Positions 1 through 8,252 of a DNA stretch of 64,000 bases are shown here, in pieces. The stretch is from NCBI GenBank assembly GCA_009781005.1, contig WQYX01000007.1, positions 1 through 64,000 on the forward strand, written 5' to 3'. The notes beneath the pieces are model-generated. The model saw nothing but the letters and a program-made list of their open reading frames with translations, was not told the DNA's origin and did not search any database. The position numbers and the translations under genes are program-made. The DNA is from Polyangiaceae bacterium. Lineage in GTDB: Bacteria; Myxococcota_A; Polyangia; Polyangiales; Polyangiaceae. Positions within the stretch are counted from its first letter, which is position 1; the number at the start of each line of letters is the position of its first letter.

Positions 1-124
1 AGCCCGCGAAAGCGTACTTGTCGTACGTGCGCAGGCACCGCAGCGCCCACCTGAGGTCCCGCCGCAGGCGGGCCGACAGCGCCGAAGGCGCCATCGAAGC
101 GAATCGATTCGCGCAGCAGGCTGG
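1..124. repeat. Palindrome-rich dispersed repeat, copy 1
   Basis: Positions 1-48 are the reverse complement of 58255-58302 with one mismatch. Positions about 101-124 match the reverse complement of 58224-58247 (the cagcctgctgcgcgaa block). Copy 1 carries about 50 bp extra between these blocks, containing short hairpins (CCCGCC/GGCGGG and AGCGCC/GGCGCC with 3-nt loops). The window edge may cut the element. It lies just upstream of the first lipoprotein gene. Confidence 0.75.
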
Positions 125-203
125 TAAACATGCTCTAAGCACCGCATGCGCAGCGATAAAACTTGCGGGATCGGCAAGGCGGACATGCTACGCGTTGCCG
201 CGC

Positions 204-491
204 ATGCGATGGTCCCTCGTCCTCGTCGCTTTTGTTGCGCTTGGCACTCTTTCCTGCGGCCGGAAAGCAACACGCGAAGATTGTGAGGTCGTTGTCGACC
301 GCAACGTCGAGGTTCAGATGAAAGCGCTCGGGATCACCGACCCTGCCGCGATCGAGAAAAAACGGCAGGAGATGCACGCATCCATGAGCGAGGACATTGA
401 CAAGTGCGTGGGCAAACGCGTCACCGACGCGATGATAGCGTGCGTGAAGGATGCACCGACGACCGACAAGATCGACAAGTGCTTCCGATGA
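204..491 (+). CDS. Small Cys-containing lipoprotein, paralogue of next gene
   Basis: A 95-aa protein. I start it at the internal ATG at 204, not at the ORF-track start, because a signal peptide (MRWSLVLVAFVALGTLSC) begins there and the upstream ORF is repeat DNA. The lipobox-like end (TLSC) is not a perfect match. The mature part has spaced cysteines (EDC, DKC, IAC, DKC) and is predicted helical and charged. It overlaps the next gene by ATGA, and the two proteins share the pattern of a Cys near the N-terminus, a CE/CD followed by hydrophobics, and a C-terminal KC. They look like tandem paralogues, translationally coupled. Function unknown; probably periplasmic, tethered to a membrane. Confidence 0.7.
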   Translation: MRWSLVLVAFVALGTLSCGRKATREDCEVVVDRNVEVQMKALGITDPAAIEKKRQEMHASMSEDIDKCVGKRVTDAMIACVKDAPTTDKIDKCFR

Positions 492-796
492 ACCGACTTC
501 AGACGCTCGCCGTCGTTCTCAGTTTTTTTACGCTGCTCCCGATGCTTGCATCATGCACCAAAAAGGCGTCGCAACAGCAGTGCGACGAGCTGCTCGATCG
601 ATTCGCCGAACTGGTCGTCAAAGAACGTTTTGCCGACGCGGGTGCGGACGTGATGGCAAAGGAGCAAGCTCGCGAGCGCAGCGACGCCAAAGGCGACGAT
701 GCATTCAAGAACTGCACGTCCGAAGTCCAGCTCGACGAACACGCGTGCGCCATGAAGGCCGCGACGTCAGCAGCGCTGATTAAGTGTCTCGAATAG
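488..796 (+). CDS. Small Cys-containing lipoprotein, second copy
   Basis: A 102-aa protein starting at the ATG (488) that overlaps the TGA of the preceding gene. It has a signal peptide and a good lipobox (MLASC at about residues 19-23), then a mature region with QQCDELLDRF, KNC, HAC and KC cysteines that echo the upstream paralogue. Its last about 30 bp overlap the convergent NRDE gene end (767). No known domain recognised; a soluble periplasmic lipoprotein is the safest description. Confidence 0.7.
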   Translation: MNRLQTLAVVLSFFTLLPMLASCTKKASQQQCDELLDRFAELVVKERFADAGADVMAKEQARERSDAKGDDAFKNCTSEVQLDEHACAMKAATSAALIKCLE

Positions 797-1519
797 GGAA
801 GATAAATCGATGGCGGTGAAAGGCGTGGTGCACGGTGCACCTTCTGCCCAAAGCATCGTGCGACGGTCCTTGCCGAGCGCGAGCACCATGCTGCTGCGTG
901 TTGCGTAGTCGATGTTGGTGAGGTGCAGGCACGTTCCGCTGAAGGGATCGGTGGGATCGTGCTCGGCGAGCACGCCCGTGAGTCTTGCAACGTCGAGTGA
1001 GTGCTCGCCGGGCCGCGGACCAAGACGCGACCACGCAGCCATGGCGCGCCGAACGCGCGCGCGCTCGTCGCCCGCACCGAAGCTTCGTTCGGTCACGACG
1101 TGTACGCCCGAACCAAGCGAGAGCTGCGCGAGGTGCTCGCCGTCGGAGATGGTTGCCAGCACTTCGCGCTCGTCGGCGTAGACGAGGTGAAAGCCGTTGT
1201 GGCTCTTTGCCTGCAACGCTGCCATTTTCGTGTGGATCTGGCGCGCGGAGGGCTCTTCGAGAGCACTGACGACGATGGCCCCGCGTGAGGTGCGCGCGGC
1301 ATCCTGCGGGCCGAGGTGGCGGTTCGTGATGCCAACGAAGACGCCGTGCCGATTGATGCCGAGCCAGGTGCCGTGCGCAAGCTCGTCGCGCGGCGCGATG
1401 AACCCAGCCGGCCAGAGTTGCGGCGGCAACGATGGGCGAGCCATGCGCTCATCGCGATTGGCAACGACCACGAGCTCTGCGCCCGCGATCTTGCTGGTGG
1501 CAACGAGCAGCGTGCACAT
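767..1519 (-). CDS. NRDE / TANGO2 family protein
   Basis: A 250-aa protein of the NRDE (transport and Golgi organisation 2, PF05742) family. It starts MCTLL, with the Cys2 that gives the family its presumed Ntn-type nucleophile, and carries the diagnostic NRDE tetrapeptide at residues 21-24 followed by RMARP. Further family-like blocks are GTWLGINRHGVFVGITNR and the SRGAIV stretch. The eukaryotic homologue is linked to haem and lipid metabolism; bacterial function is not established. It lies 17 bp downstream of glyQ on the same strand and is probably co-transcribed. Confidence 0.9.
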   Translation of the reverse strand: MCTLLVATSKIAGAELVVVANRDERMARPSLPPQLWPAGFIAPRDELAHGTWLGINRHGVFVGITNRHLGPQDAARTSRGAIVVSALEEPSARQIHTKMAALQAKSHNGFHLVYADEREVLATISDGEHLAQLSLGSGVHVVTERSFGAGDERARVRRAMAAWSRLGPRPGEHSLDVARLTGVLAEHDPTDPFSGTCLHLTNIDYATRSSMVLALGKDRRTMLWAEGAPCTTPFTAIDLSSLFETLNQRC

Positions 1520-1536
1520 GTGCGAGCGCGAAGGCG

Positions 1537-2424
1537 TCAGGGCTTGAGCAGCGGAAAACCGAGCGCTTCGCGCTGTGCGGAATACGCCTCGGCGACGCTC
1601 TTTGCGATGGCGCGGACGCGCCCGATGAAGCGCGCGCGCTCGGTTACGCCGATGGCGCCGCGCGCGTCGAGCACGTTGAACTGGTGGGCCGCCTTCACGA
1701 CGAAATCGTAGGCTGGCAAGACGAGTTTCTTCAGAGGATCGTCCGAGAGCGCGAGAAGTCGCTTGGCTTCTTTCTCGTCATGATCGAACGCGGCGAAGTG
1801 CGCGGCGACGTCGGCTTGCTCGAAGTTGTACGTTGACCATTCCCATTCGGCGCGCTTGAAGACTTCGCCGTACGTCACGCCGGGTGCCCAGGCGATGTCG
1901 AACATGGTCTCGACGTCCTGCAGGTACATCGCGATACGCTCGAGGCCGTAGGTGAGCTCTCCTGAAACGGGGCGGCAGTCGATACCGCCGACCTGCTGGA
2001 AATACGTGAATTGGCTAATCTCGAGTCCGTCAATCCATACTTGCCAGCCGAGGCCCCACGCGCCGAGCGTCGGTGATTCCCAATCATCTTCGACGAATCG
2101 CACGTCGTGCTGCTCGGGGCGGGTACCGATGGCGAGGAGCGATTCGAGATATTGATCTTGGATATCGAGTGGCGAGGGTTTGAGGATGACTTGGAACTGG
2201 TGAAACTGCTGGGTGCGATTCGGATTGTCGCCGTAACGGCCGTCGGTGGGGCGGCGCGAGGGCTCGACGAACGCGACGTTCCACGGCTCGGGACCGATGG
2301 CGCGGAGGAACGTGGCTGGGTTGTAGGTTCCAGCGCCGACTTCGGAGTTGTACGGCTGAACGAGCAGACAACCGCGTTTGGTCCAGAACGACTGAAGCGA
2401 GAGAATGAGCTCCTGAAAATACAT
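1537..2424 (-). CDS. glyQ: Glycyl-tRNA synthetase alpha subunit
   Basis: A 295-aa (ATG at 2424) or 302-aa (GTG at 2445) protein with the full signature of GlyQ, the catalytic subunit of the bacterial alpha2beta2 glycyl-tRNA synthetase: [10 protein letters not shown] at the N-terminus, then [44 protein letters not shown] and the [11 protein letters not shown] block. Together with GlyS it charges tRNA-Gly in the cytosol. The length fits the family (E. coli 303 aa). The beta subunit glyS is not adjacent in this window; the downstream gene is the NRDE protein. Divergent from the uracil-DNA glycosylase gene. Confidence 0.97.
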   Translation of the reverse strand: MYFQELILSLQSFWTKRGCLLVQPYNSEVGAGTYNPATFLRAIGPEPWNVAFVEPSRRPTDGRYGDNPNRTQQFHQFQVILKPSPLDIQDQYLESLLAIGTRPEQHDVRFVEDDWESPTLGAWGLGWQVWIDGLEISQFTYFQQVGGIDCRPVSGELTYGLERIAMYLQDVETMFDIAWAPGVTYGEVFKRAEWEWSTYNFEQADVAAHFAAFDHDEKEAKRLLALSDDPLKKLVLPAYDFVVKAAHQFNVLDARGAIGVTERARFIGRVRAIAKSVAEAYSAQREALGFPLLKP

Positions 2425-2489
2425 CGCAGCCGGTGTTGCTATCACGTTGCGGACGTTGCTTGAATGCGTGCCGTGCTAAGTGCGCGCCG

Positions 2490-3128
2490 ATGGCGCAACA
2501 TCCCCGAGTCGCATCGTTGAAGAAGCTGCATCTCGAGCTCGACGCATGCTGTACTTGCCCGAAAATGCAGCGACCGGTGGTGCACGGCCCCCCGGTGTTC
2601 ACGAAGGTCTTTCTTTTGGGGCAGGCGCCTGGTCCACACGAGGGCAAAGTGGGCAAGCCCTTCGCGTGGACCGCGGGCAAGACGATGTTTCGCTGGTTCG
2701 AGACGTCGATGGGCATCACGGAAGACGAGTTCCGCGCGCGCATCTACATGGCGGCCGTTGCGCGCTGCTTTCCCGGCAAAGCGAACGGCGGCGGCGATCG
2801 CAAACCCGATACCGACGAAGTCGCTCGATGTCGCACGTTCCTGGAACGTGAAGTCGCGATTCTCCAGCCTGAACTCGTCCTCGCGGTCGGCACGCTCGCG
2901 ATTGGCGAGGTGCTCGGTGCGCGCGTTCTCGGTAAAAAGCTCGACTCGATTGTCGGACAGAGCTTTCGCACGACGTGGCACGGCGTCGAGAGCGACGTCG
3001 TCCCGCTGCCGCATCCGAGCGGCGCGTCGCCCTGGCACCGAATCGAACCCGGAAAAACGTTGCTCGGCAAAGCGCTCGGCCTCATCGCGCGCCATCCCGC
3101 GATGCACGCCGTTATCCATGATGCGTGA
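2490..3128 (+). CDS. Fe-S cluster uracil-DNA glycosylase family protein
   Basis: A 212-aa protein; I use the ATG at 2490 because the upstream residues in the ORF are not family-like. It has the four cysteines typical of the family-4/5 iron-sulfur uracil-DNA glycosylases: a CTC pair near the N-terminus, RCFPG and RCRTFL. Motif A is LLGQAPGPHEGKVGKPF and the C-terminal motif is PLPHPSGASPW, so the family-4 catalytic GEAPG/HPA residues are changed and closer assignment (UdgB-like or UdgX-like) is open. Expected role: removal of uracil or other deaminated bases from DNA at the start of base excision repair. A hairpin at 3150-3172 follows the stop. Confidence 0.88.
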   Translation: MAQHPRVASLKKLHLELDACCTCPKMQRPVVHGPPVFTKVFLLGQAPGPHEGKVGKPFAWTAGKTMFRWFETSMGITEDEFRARIYMAAVARCFPGKANGGGDRKPDTDEVARCRTFLEREVAILQPELVLAVGTLAIGEVLGARVLGKKLDSIVGQSFRTTWHGVESDVVPLPHPSGASPWHRIEPGKTLLGKALGLIARHPAMHAVIHDA

Positions 3129-3149
3129 CGATCACGGCCGTCCGTCGCG

Positions 3150-3172
3150 CAACTTGACCGCTTTCAAGTTGA
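3150..3172. terminator. Hairpin after the glycosylase gene
   Basis: CAACTTGA and TCAAGTTG form a perfect 8-bp stem around a CCGCTT loop, 22 bp after the stop. There is no clear T-run, so it may be a rho-independent-like pause or simply the end of the repeat element that starts at 3157. Confidence 0.4.
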
Positions 3173-3433
3173 CGCGAGGTTTGGAACCCCTCGGAGGTTG
3201 CTCCCGTCGTCTTTTTGCCGATTTGCGTCGCATCGCTTCGTTGCTCCTCCTCAAGCTGCAAAAGCAGCTCTCGTCGGAGCGCCTCGCGCTGCTTGCAACT
3301 CGGCCAAAATACTCGGTCCGCAACCTGCTCGGGGTTCGCGGCGGGGCCGAGGAGCGGACCGGAACAGCCTTGTATGGCTTTGAGGACCGCACCGCAGGCC
3401 CCAACGATGAGATCGCGGCAAATCGAAAGCGGT
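3157..3433. repeat. Imperfect-TIR palindromic element, copy 1 (277 bp)
   Basis: The left end accgctttcaagttgacgcg and the reverse complement of the right end (accgctttcgatttgccgcg) form imperfect terminal inverted repeats of about 20 bp. The inner block from about 3334 (gcggggccgaggagcggacc) to 3420 is nearly identical to 60361-60440. Copy 1 has about 157 bp that copy 2 lacks (about 3181-3337). Both copies sit between convergent genes, and the right end here touches the stop codon of the kinase gene (3433-3435). Confidence 0.8.
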
Positions 3434-4563
3434 CAATGCATGAAGTACTTCACCAACATCATCACCATGACGGCGAGTGCTGCACCAATCATGAGAAGCG
3501 CCGCCACCGCGAGCAAACCGATGGATGATCGTTTGATTGAAGACCGAAGGTTGAGCCGCGGCCCAGAGTGCGGCAGCGACTCCATTGGCAATGGCTGTCG
3601 CGCGCTTCCCGGCGCGAGAATCGGTTGATCGCTCGCAGGATTTGGCGTGGAGCTCGGGGCAGCGAAGGATGGCAAAACCGTTGCCCCAAGGAGCACCGCG
3701 TCGAGGGCGCGCGCGAATTCGCCGGCAGACGTGAAACGATCCTCGATGTTCTTGGCGAGCGCCTTCTCGAGCACCGTCCACAAGAGCGGAGGAAACGTTT
3801 TTCCCGGAACGCGTTCGTTGATGGGCACTGGTGCTGTGGTTGCGTGCAGCTGAATGTACTCCGCCGAGTTACTGCCATCGAACGGCAGCTTGCCCGTGAG
3901 CACTTCGTAGAGAATGACCGCGAGCGAGTAGATATCGCTTGCGGGTGTGAGGATTCTCCCTTGCGCTTGCTCGGGGCTCATGAACTCGGGAGTACCGAAG
4001 ACCATGCCCTCCTGCGTGAGAACGACGGAACCGGGGCGCATTTCGCGCTCGGTAACCTTCGCAAGGCCGAAATCGAGCACCTTTGCGTAATCACGAGCGT
4101 TACCTCGCCGGCAGAGGAAGATGTTCTCCGGTTTGAGATCACGATGGATGATTCCGGCGCGGTGGGCCTCGTCGAGTGCGCTGCAAACCTGGATAAGGAT
4201 GGGCAGTCCACGCTCGAGCGGCATGGGGCCTTCGGTGCGCACAGTTTGATTGAGATTCTTGCCCTCGAGAAACTCCATGACGATGTAAAGCGAACCGTCT
4301 TCGAGTTCGCCATAGCGGTACACCTTGACCGTGTTCGGGTGCAAAAGATGGCTCATGGCGCGCGCTTCTCGGCTGAAGCGCGAGACGAGATCCTTGCGAT
4401 TTGCAAGTCTCGGATGGAGGATCTTGACGGCCACCATCCGGTTTGCAGCAGGCTCGAACGCTTTGTAGACGTCGCCCATGCCGCCCGAACCAATCTTTTG
4501 CAACATTCGTAACTGGCCATTCAGAATTTCACGGCCAATGAATGGATCCAGCGGGCGAGCCAT
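3433..4563 (-). CDS. Ser/Thr protein kinase with C-terminal membrane anchor
   Basis: A 376-aa PknB-like kinase. The kinase domain spans about residues 18-290: Gly-rich loop GSGGMG (25-30), VAVK with catalytic Lys47, the HRDLKPEN catalytic loop, the DFG motif (VLDFGLAK) and APE-like GTPEFMSPEQ. A Pro/Ser-rich linker of about 60 residues leads to one transmembrane segment (about 352-372, LLAVAALLMIGAALAVMVMML), so the N-terminal kinase should face the cytoplasm with almost no extracytoplasmic part. No sensor domain is visible, so activation may depend on partners. No neighbouring phosphatase or FHA protein is present. Substrate unknown. Confidence 0.95.
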   Translation of the reverse strand: MARPLDPFIGREILNGQLRMLQKIGSGGMGDVYKAFEPAANRMVAVKILHPRLANRKDLVSRFSREARAMSHLLHPNTVKVYRYGELEDGSLYIVMEFLEGKNLNQTVRTEGPMPLERGLPILIQVCSALDEAHRAGIIHRDLKPENIFLCRRGNARDYAKVLDFGLAKVTEREMRPGSVVLTQEGMVFGTPEFMSPEQAQGRILTPASDIYSLAVILYEVLTGKLPFDGSNSAEYIQLHATTAPVPINERVPGKTFPPLLWTVLEKALAKNIEDRFTSAGEFARALDAVLLGATVLPSFAAPSSTPNPASDQPILAPGSARQPLPMESLPHSGPRLNLRSSIKRSSIGLLAVAALLMIGAALAVMVMMLVKYFMH

Positions 4564-4629
4564 TGCAGGTCATACGATATCACGAATCGCGGCCGTCGGC
4601 TTCGTGGCCACCATGCTATCGCGACGGCG

Positions 4630-5346
4630 ATGAGTGCGCGCGTGTTGTCGTCGAATGTGCTTTCCCAGGCGAGGTTCGCGCACGGATTTTCGACGCGCGA
4701 CGGGGCCGACCCGCGGCGCCTCGGTGCGGCCATTGGATTCGACGAAAGGAAGCTTCACCAAGTGGAGCAAGTGCACGGGAGCAGAGTGGTCGTTGCCCGT
4801 GGCGACGTCGACGGCATGCGTGCGTGCGAAGCCGACGCCATCGTGGCCGAACCGAAAAGCATGCATGCTGCAGGTGTGCGCGTCGCCGATTGCGCGCCGT
4901 TGCTCGTTGCAGACAAAGCGAGCCGGCGCGTCGCAGCGGTGCACGCGGGCTGGCGAGGCGTCGCCTGTGGGATCGTGCCCGCGGCAGTTCATCACCTTCT
5001 CTCTGCAGACAACGCGGGACGCGCGGCGGATTTCGTGGCCGCCATCGGGCCGTGCATCGGCGCGTGTTGCTTCGAGGTCGGCGACGACGTGGCGGCGAAG
5101 ATCGTCTTGGTCTCGGCACCCGAAGTCGTCGTTCGTCGCGACGTGGAGCGCGGGAAGGCGTACGTCGATCTGCGTCGCGCCCTTCGATGGCAGCTCCGCG
5201 CAGCGGGAATGTTGGACGAGGCAATCGACGACGTGCCGGGGCACGGACGCATGGCGTGCACGCACTGCAACGGCGACGTCTTCGACTCCTATCGTCGTGA
5301 CGGCCGCGCGAGCGGGCGCATGATCGCCGTCATCGTCGCAGGTTGA
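4630..5346 (+). CDS. pgeF: Peptidoglycan editing factor PgeF (YfiH, laccase domain)
   Basis: A 238-aa protein of the YfiH/PF02578 family. Motifs seen: QVEQVHGSRV, VRVADCAPLL, VHAGWRGVACGIV (zinc-binding Cys/His region), IGPCIGACCFEVG, and a C-terminal CTHCNGDVFDSYRRDG. Members were first called multicopper polyphenol oxidases; in E. coli the protein removes muropeptides carrying L-Ser instead of L-Ala, guarding peptidoglycan composition. Length matches the family. It stands alone between the divergent kinase gene and the convergent mutH homologue. Confidence 0.93.
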   Translation: MSARVLSSNVLSQARFAHGFSTRDGADPRRLGAAIGFDERKLHQVEQVHGSRVVVARGDVDGMRACEADAIVAEPKSMHAAGVRVADCAPLLVADKASRRVAAVHAGWRGVACGIVPAAVHHLLSADNAGRAADFVAAIGPCIGACCFEVGDDVAAKIVLVSAPEVVVRRDVERGKAYVDLRRALRWQLRAAGMLDEAIDDVPGHGRMACTHCNGDVFDSYRRDGRASGRMIAVIVAG

Positions 5347-5358
5347 CCTGCGCCAATT

Positions 5359-6036
5359 TCATTCGGGTTCTGCGGAGGGATCGACGAGGAGTGCGCCGGT
5401 GAAGCGCGTGCGAAGGTAGAAGCCGCGAGGCACGGTGGCGATGGCCTCGCCGTCGCTGCCTCGCACGACGGTGCGCACGCGCCCGTGCGCTGCCTTCGGT
5501 CGAACTTGCATCCATCGCCCGAAATGCGCCGTCAGCTCCTCGATACGCCCCACACCGACGAGTCCAACGATCTCGTCGAAGTCGTTGCGCAATACATCTT
5601 CCTGGTTCCTCGTCGGCGTCCAGAGCACGGGGGACGCAACGCGCCGCGATCGCCACGACGTACCTTCTTTCGTGACGAGAGGAACGAAGAGCACGCGTGA
5701 GAGCTTCGCGCGCACCCAGGATGTCTCCCATTCTTGATCTTCGGCGTCGTCGAGCGAGAACGTGCAGACGTACGTCGACTCGATCGGCGTGCCGCGACTA
5801 TCGACGGGGATCGTCTTCAGCTCGACGGCGAGATCGGGAAAATCGAGGACCATCGCGCTGCCCCCCGTTGCGCCGAGCGCGCGCTCGACGATGCCTCCGG
5901 GCACACCTTTCGTGCGCACGGCCGATCCCCCCGTATCGACGCCGAGCGCCGCAGCAAGATCGCCGATCTGCGTGCCGGCGAGCGCGTGCGCGCGCGCCAT
6001 GAGCTCCTCGCATGACGTTGGCGGCGGCGCCCGCAT
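5359..6036 (-). CDS. mutH: MutH-family DNA mismatch repair endonuclease
   Basis: A 225-aa protein (ATG at 6036; a GTG two codons upstream is possible) that aligns by eye with E. coli MutH over its whole length: GTQIGDLAAALG, the VERALGA segment holding the first acidic residue, DFPDLAVELKTIPVDS with the catalytic Asp and the E-x-K triad (ELK), WETSWVRAKLSRVLFVP, SPVLWTP, FGRWMQVRPKAA and PRGFYLRTRFT. All presumed catalytic residues are kept. MutH nicks the unmethylated strand at hemimethylated GATC in the Dam-MutSL pathway; homologues also include Sau3AI-type restriction enzymes. No methylase, mutS or mutL lies nearby. MutH is mostly gammaproteobacterial, so transfer or a distinct role is likely. 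Confidence 0.92.
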   Translation of the reverse strand: MRAPPPTSCEELMARAHALAGTQIGDLAAALGVDTGGSAVRTKGVPGGIVERALGATGGSAMVLDFPDLAVELKTIPVDSRGTPIESTYVCTFSLDDAEDQEWETSWVRAKLSRVLFVPLVTKEGTSWRSRRVASPVLWTPTRNQEDVLRNDFDEIVGLVGVGRIEELTAHFGRWMQVRPKAAHGRVRTVVRGSDGEAIATVPRGFYLRTRFTGALLVDPSAEPE

Positions 6037-6129
6037 GTGCACGAGCGTCTATTGCCAGTGATGTTGCGCCGCAGCAAGGAAGTCCGCGAAGCTTGCACGA
6101 AACAAGGTCGGCATCGTATCCCGGTCTTC

Positions 6130-7515
6130 ATGATGCACGGAGCGCTCGAGGACATCACGAAGGCCGTTGGCGAGACTCCCATCGTCCGTCTCCACCGCGT
6201 GACCGAAGGTTTGCCGCCGGACATCGAGATCTACGTCAAATGCGAATTTTTGAATCCGGGCGGCAGCCATAAAGATCGCCTCGCGTGGAATCTGGTTCGG
6301 CGCGCCGAAGAAGCCGGCCTCCAGCCTGGTGGCACGATCGTGGAGGCAACGAGCGGCAACACGGGCGCCTCGCTGGCGCTCCTTGCGGCGATTCGCGGCT
6401 ACAAATGCGTTTTCGTCATGCCGGACAAGATGAGCACGGAGAAGGTCGCGAACCTCCGTGCCTTCGGCGCGAAGGTCGTCATATGCCCCACCGCCGTGGA
6501 CGCCGACGATCCGCGTAGCTATTACAAGGTTTCGCGCCGTATCGCGGACGAAACACCCAATTCATTTTACGCGGATCAGTATCACAATCCGGCGAATCCC
6601 GAGGCACATTATCTTTGGACGGGGCCCGAGATTTGGAAACAAACGAAAGGCGACCTGGACGTCTTCGTGGCGGGTCTCGGCACGGGTGGAACGGTCAGTG
6701 GCACCGGTCAGTACCTCAAGGAAAAGAAACCCGAGATGACGATTCTCGGCGTGGATCCCGTGGGTTCCCTTTACTACGATTTCGTCAAGACGGGCCGCAT
6801 TACCAAGCCCTTTTCGTACAAGGTGGAAGGCATTGGCGAGGATTTCTTCCCAACCACGATGAACCTCAAAATCTTGGACGATATCGTCCGCGTCGACGAC
6901 AAAGAATGCTTTCGTATGACGCGCGACCTGACGCGCCTCGAAGGTCTCTTCGTGGGCGGTTCGGGGGGCGCCGCCGTGGCGGGCGCCATCAAGTGGGCAA
7001 AAGCCAAAAAAGGCCCGCTCAAGATTCTCGTGTTCCTTTGCGACGGGGGCGGCAAATACGTTTCGAAGATCTTCAATGACGATTGGATGCGCGAGAACGG
7101 CTTTCTCGACGAGGAGCCCGGCATTGGCACGGTTGCAGACATCTTGCGCATGCGTGAAAAGCAGGAGATTGTCACGACGACTCCCACTGCAAAAGTCAAA
7201 GATGTCATTGCCACGTTCAAGCAACTCGGTATCAGCCAGCTCCCCGTCGTCGACAAGGGCAAGCTCCTTGGCGTCATCGCGGAGGTCGATTTGCTCCGGC
7301 ATATGGTATCAGGCTCGCGCTCGGCCAATTCGACCATCAGAGATCTTATCGAGAGCGATTATGCAACGGTGACACCCGAGACGAAACTCGAGCTCGTGCA
7401 GGGCGTTCTGGCAGAGGCTCGCGCGGCCATCGTGACCGCGGACGACGCCGTCGTGGGTATCGTCACGAAGATTGACCTGATTGATTATCTCGCAACGAAA
7501 GCAAGCGATCGTTAA
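6130..7515 (+). CDS. cbs: Cystathionine beta-synthase with CBS domain pair
   Basis: A 461-aa protein; ATG at 6130 (or 6133) fits the family N-terminus (ALEDITKAVGETPIVRL). It is a PLP fold-type II enzyme: NPGGSHKDR carries the PLP lysine (about residue 48), TSGNTGASLA binds substrate, and GTGGTVSGTGQYLKEK holds the phosphate cup. The C-terminal about 130 residues form two CBS motifs (ISQLPVVDKGKLLGVI and AAIVTADDAVVGIVTKIDLIDYL), as in eukaryotic-type CBS, which may bind adenine nucleotides or SAM. Reaction: serine + homocysteine to cystathionine (transsulfuration), although activity as an O-acetylserine sulfhydrylase cannot be excluded. Its stop overlaps a hairpin and the end of the convergent methyltransferase. 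Confidence 0.95.
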   Translation: MMHGALEDITKAVGETPIVRLHRVTEGLPPDIEIYVKCEFLNPGGSHKDRLAWNLVRRAEEAGLQPGGTIVEATSGNTGASLALLAAIRGYKCVFVMPDKMSTEKVANLRAFGAKVVICPTAVDADDPRSYYKVSRRIADETPNSFYADQYHNPANPEAHYLWTGPEIWKQTKGDLDVFVAGLGTGGTVSGTGQYLKEKKPEMTILGVDPVGSLYYDFVKTGRITKPFSYKVEGIGEDFFPTTMNLKILDDIVRVDDKECFRMTRDLTRLEGLFVGGSGGAAVAGAIKWAKAKKGPLKILVFLCDGGGKYVSKIFNDDWMRENGFLDEEPGIGTVADILRMREKQEIVTTTPTAKVKDVIATFKQLGISQLPVVDKGKLLGVIAEVDLLRHMVSGSRSANSTIRDLIESDYATVTPETKLELVQGVLAEARAAIVTADDAVVGIVTKIDLIDYLATKASDR

Positions 7516-7544
7516 GAGGCCCTACCCGCCGAGGGCTCTTTAAC
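7511..7544. terminator. Bidirectional hairpin between convergent genes
   Basis: GTTAAGAGGCCCT and AGGGCTCTTTAAC pair to give a stem of about 12 bp around a short C/G loop. It overlaps the stop codons of both cbs (+) and the methyltransferase (-) and so could stop transcription in both directions. Its left arm also resembles the dispersed TTAAG..GCCCYATCCGCC motif found at three other sites. Confidence 0.5.
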
Positions 7545-8201
7545 AGCGATAAGCATCTGTTGCGCACCCAGCACAATGCGACGCAGGTGAGGTTCGAGAT
7601 TGCGACAAAAGGCAAGCGCCTTTGGAAAGAAGACGATGTAATCAAGCCGAACGGCTTCAAAACCCGCACGACGAAGCAGACGGCGAGCCTCCCACGGCCA
7701 AAGGAGGATAGCATCATCGTCGAATGGACACGTTGCTACGGCATGACGCGTCAGCGGATTTAAGGGGTTGTGTTCGAATACAACGACGCGCCCACCTGGC
7801 CGAAGCGTGCTTCGTACAATTTCAAGAACATCATCTCGTTTGCATGGCGGAATGTGGTGAAGGACACCTGAGAGTATGACTGTCGAAAAATGCGAGCGTG
7901 GTAGTGTTGACACCTCGGAATGGAGTTTCGCGGAGGGTGCACGCTCGTGAGCCACCGCAAGACTCTCCGTTGAAGGATCGTAACCGTGCACTTCCTGCAG
8001 CTCGCCAAGCAAACCTTCGAATCTTTCCGTAAGATTGCCAATGCCGCAGCCATAATCGAGGAGTGCTCCACGGAGTAGACCTTCACGGCGGAGGCAGTTG
8101 ATCTTGTAGTCGTGGAAGTACGCCGGATCCTCCCCACTTGCCGCAACGCTGTTGCGGTGCATGCCTTCATAGGACTTGGTGTAGTTATCGAATTTCGACA
8201 T
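7512..8201 (-). CDS. Class I SAM-dependent methyltransferase
   Basis: A 229-aa protein starting at the ATG before SKFDNYTKSYEGMHR (8201). Motif I is LLDYGCGIGN, followed by an acidic end of strand 2 (VHGYDPSTE), motif IV-like VILSGVLHHIP and RPGGRVVVFEHNP, the layout of the methyltransferase type 11/12 families. The WPWEARRLLRRAGFEAVRLDYIVFFPKAL C-terminus resembles methyltransferases acting on small molecules or lipids/sugars, but the substrate cannot be told. Convergent with cbs; the next upstream gene on the same strand is the NHL lipoprotein. Confidence 0.88.
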   Translation of the reverse strand: MSKFDNYTKSYEGMHRNSVAASGEDPAYFHDYKINCLRREGLLRGALLDYGCGIGNLTERFEGLLGELQEVHGYDPSTESLAVAHERAPSAKLHSEVSTLPRSHFSTVILSGVLHHIPPCKRDDVLEIVRSTLRPGGRVVVFEHNPLNPLTRHAVATCPFDDDAILLWPWEARRLLRRAGFEAVRLDYIVFFPKALAFCRNLEPHLRRIVLGAQQMLIAVKEPSAGRAS

Positions 8202-8252
8202 TGATTTATCTTCGTGATCGGATTGCGGGAAGCATTCCCCCAAGCGCGGGCT

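Noticed and set aside
3157-3433. Target-site duplication flanking the TIR element
   Set aside because: Flanks of neither copy show a matching direct repeat, so transposition cannot be shown.
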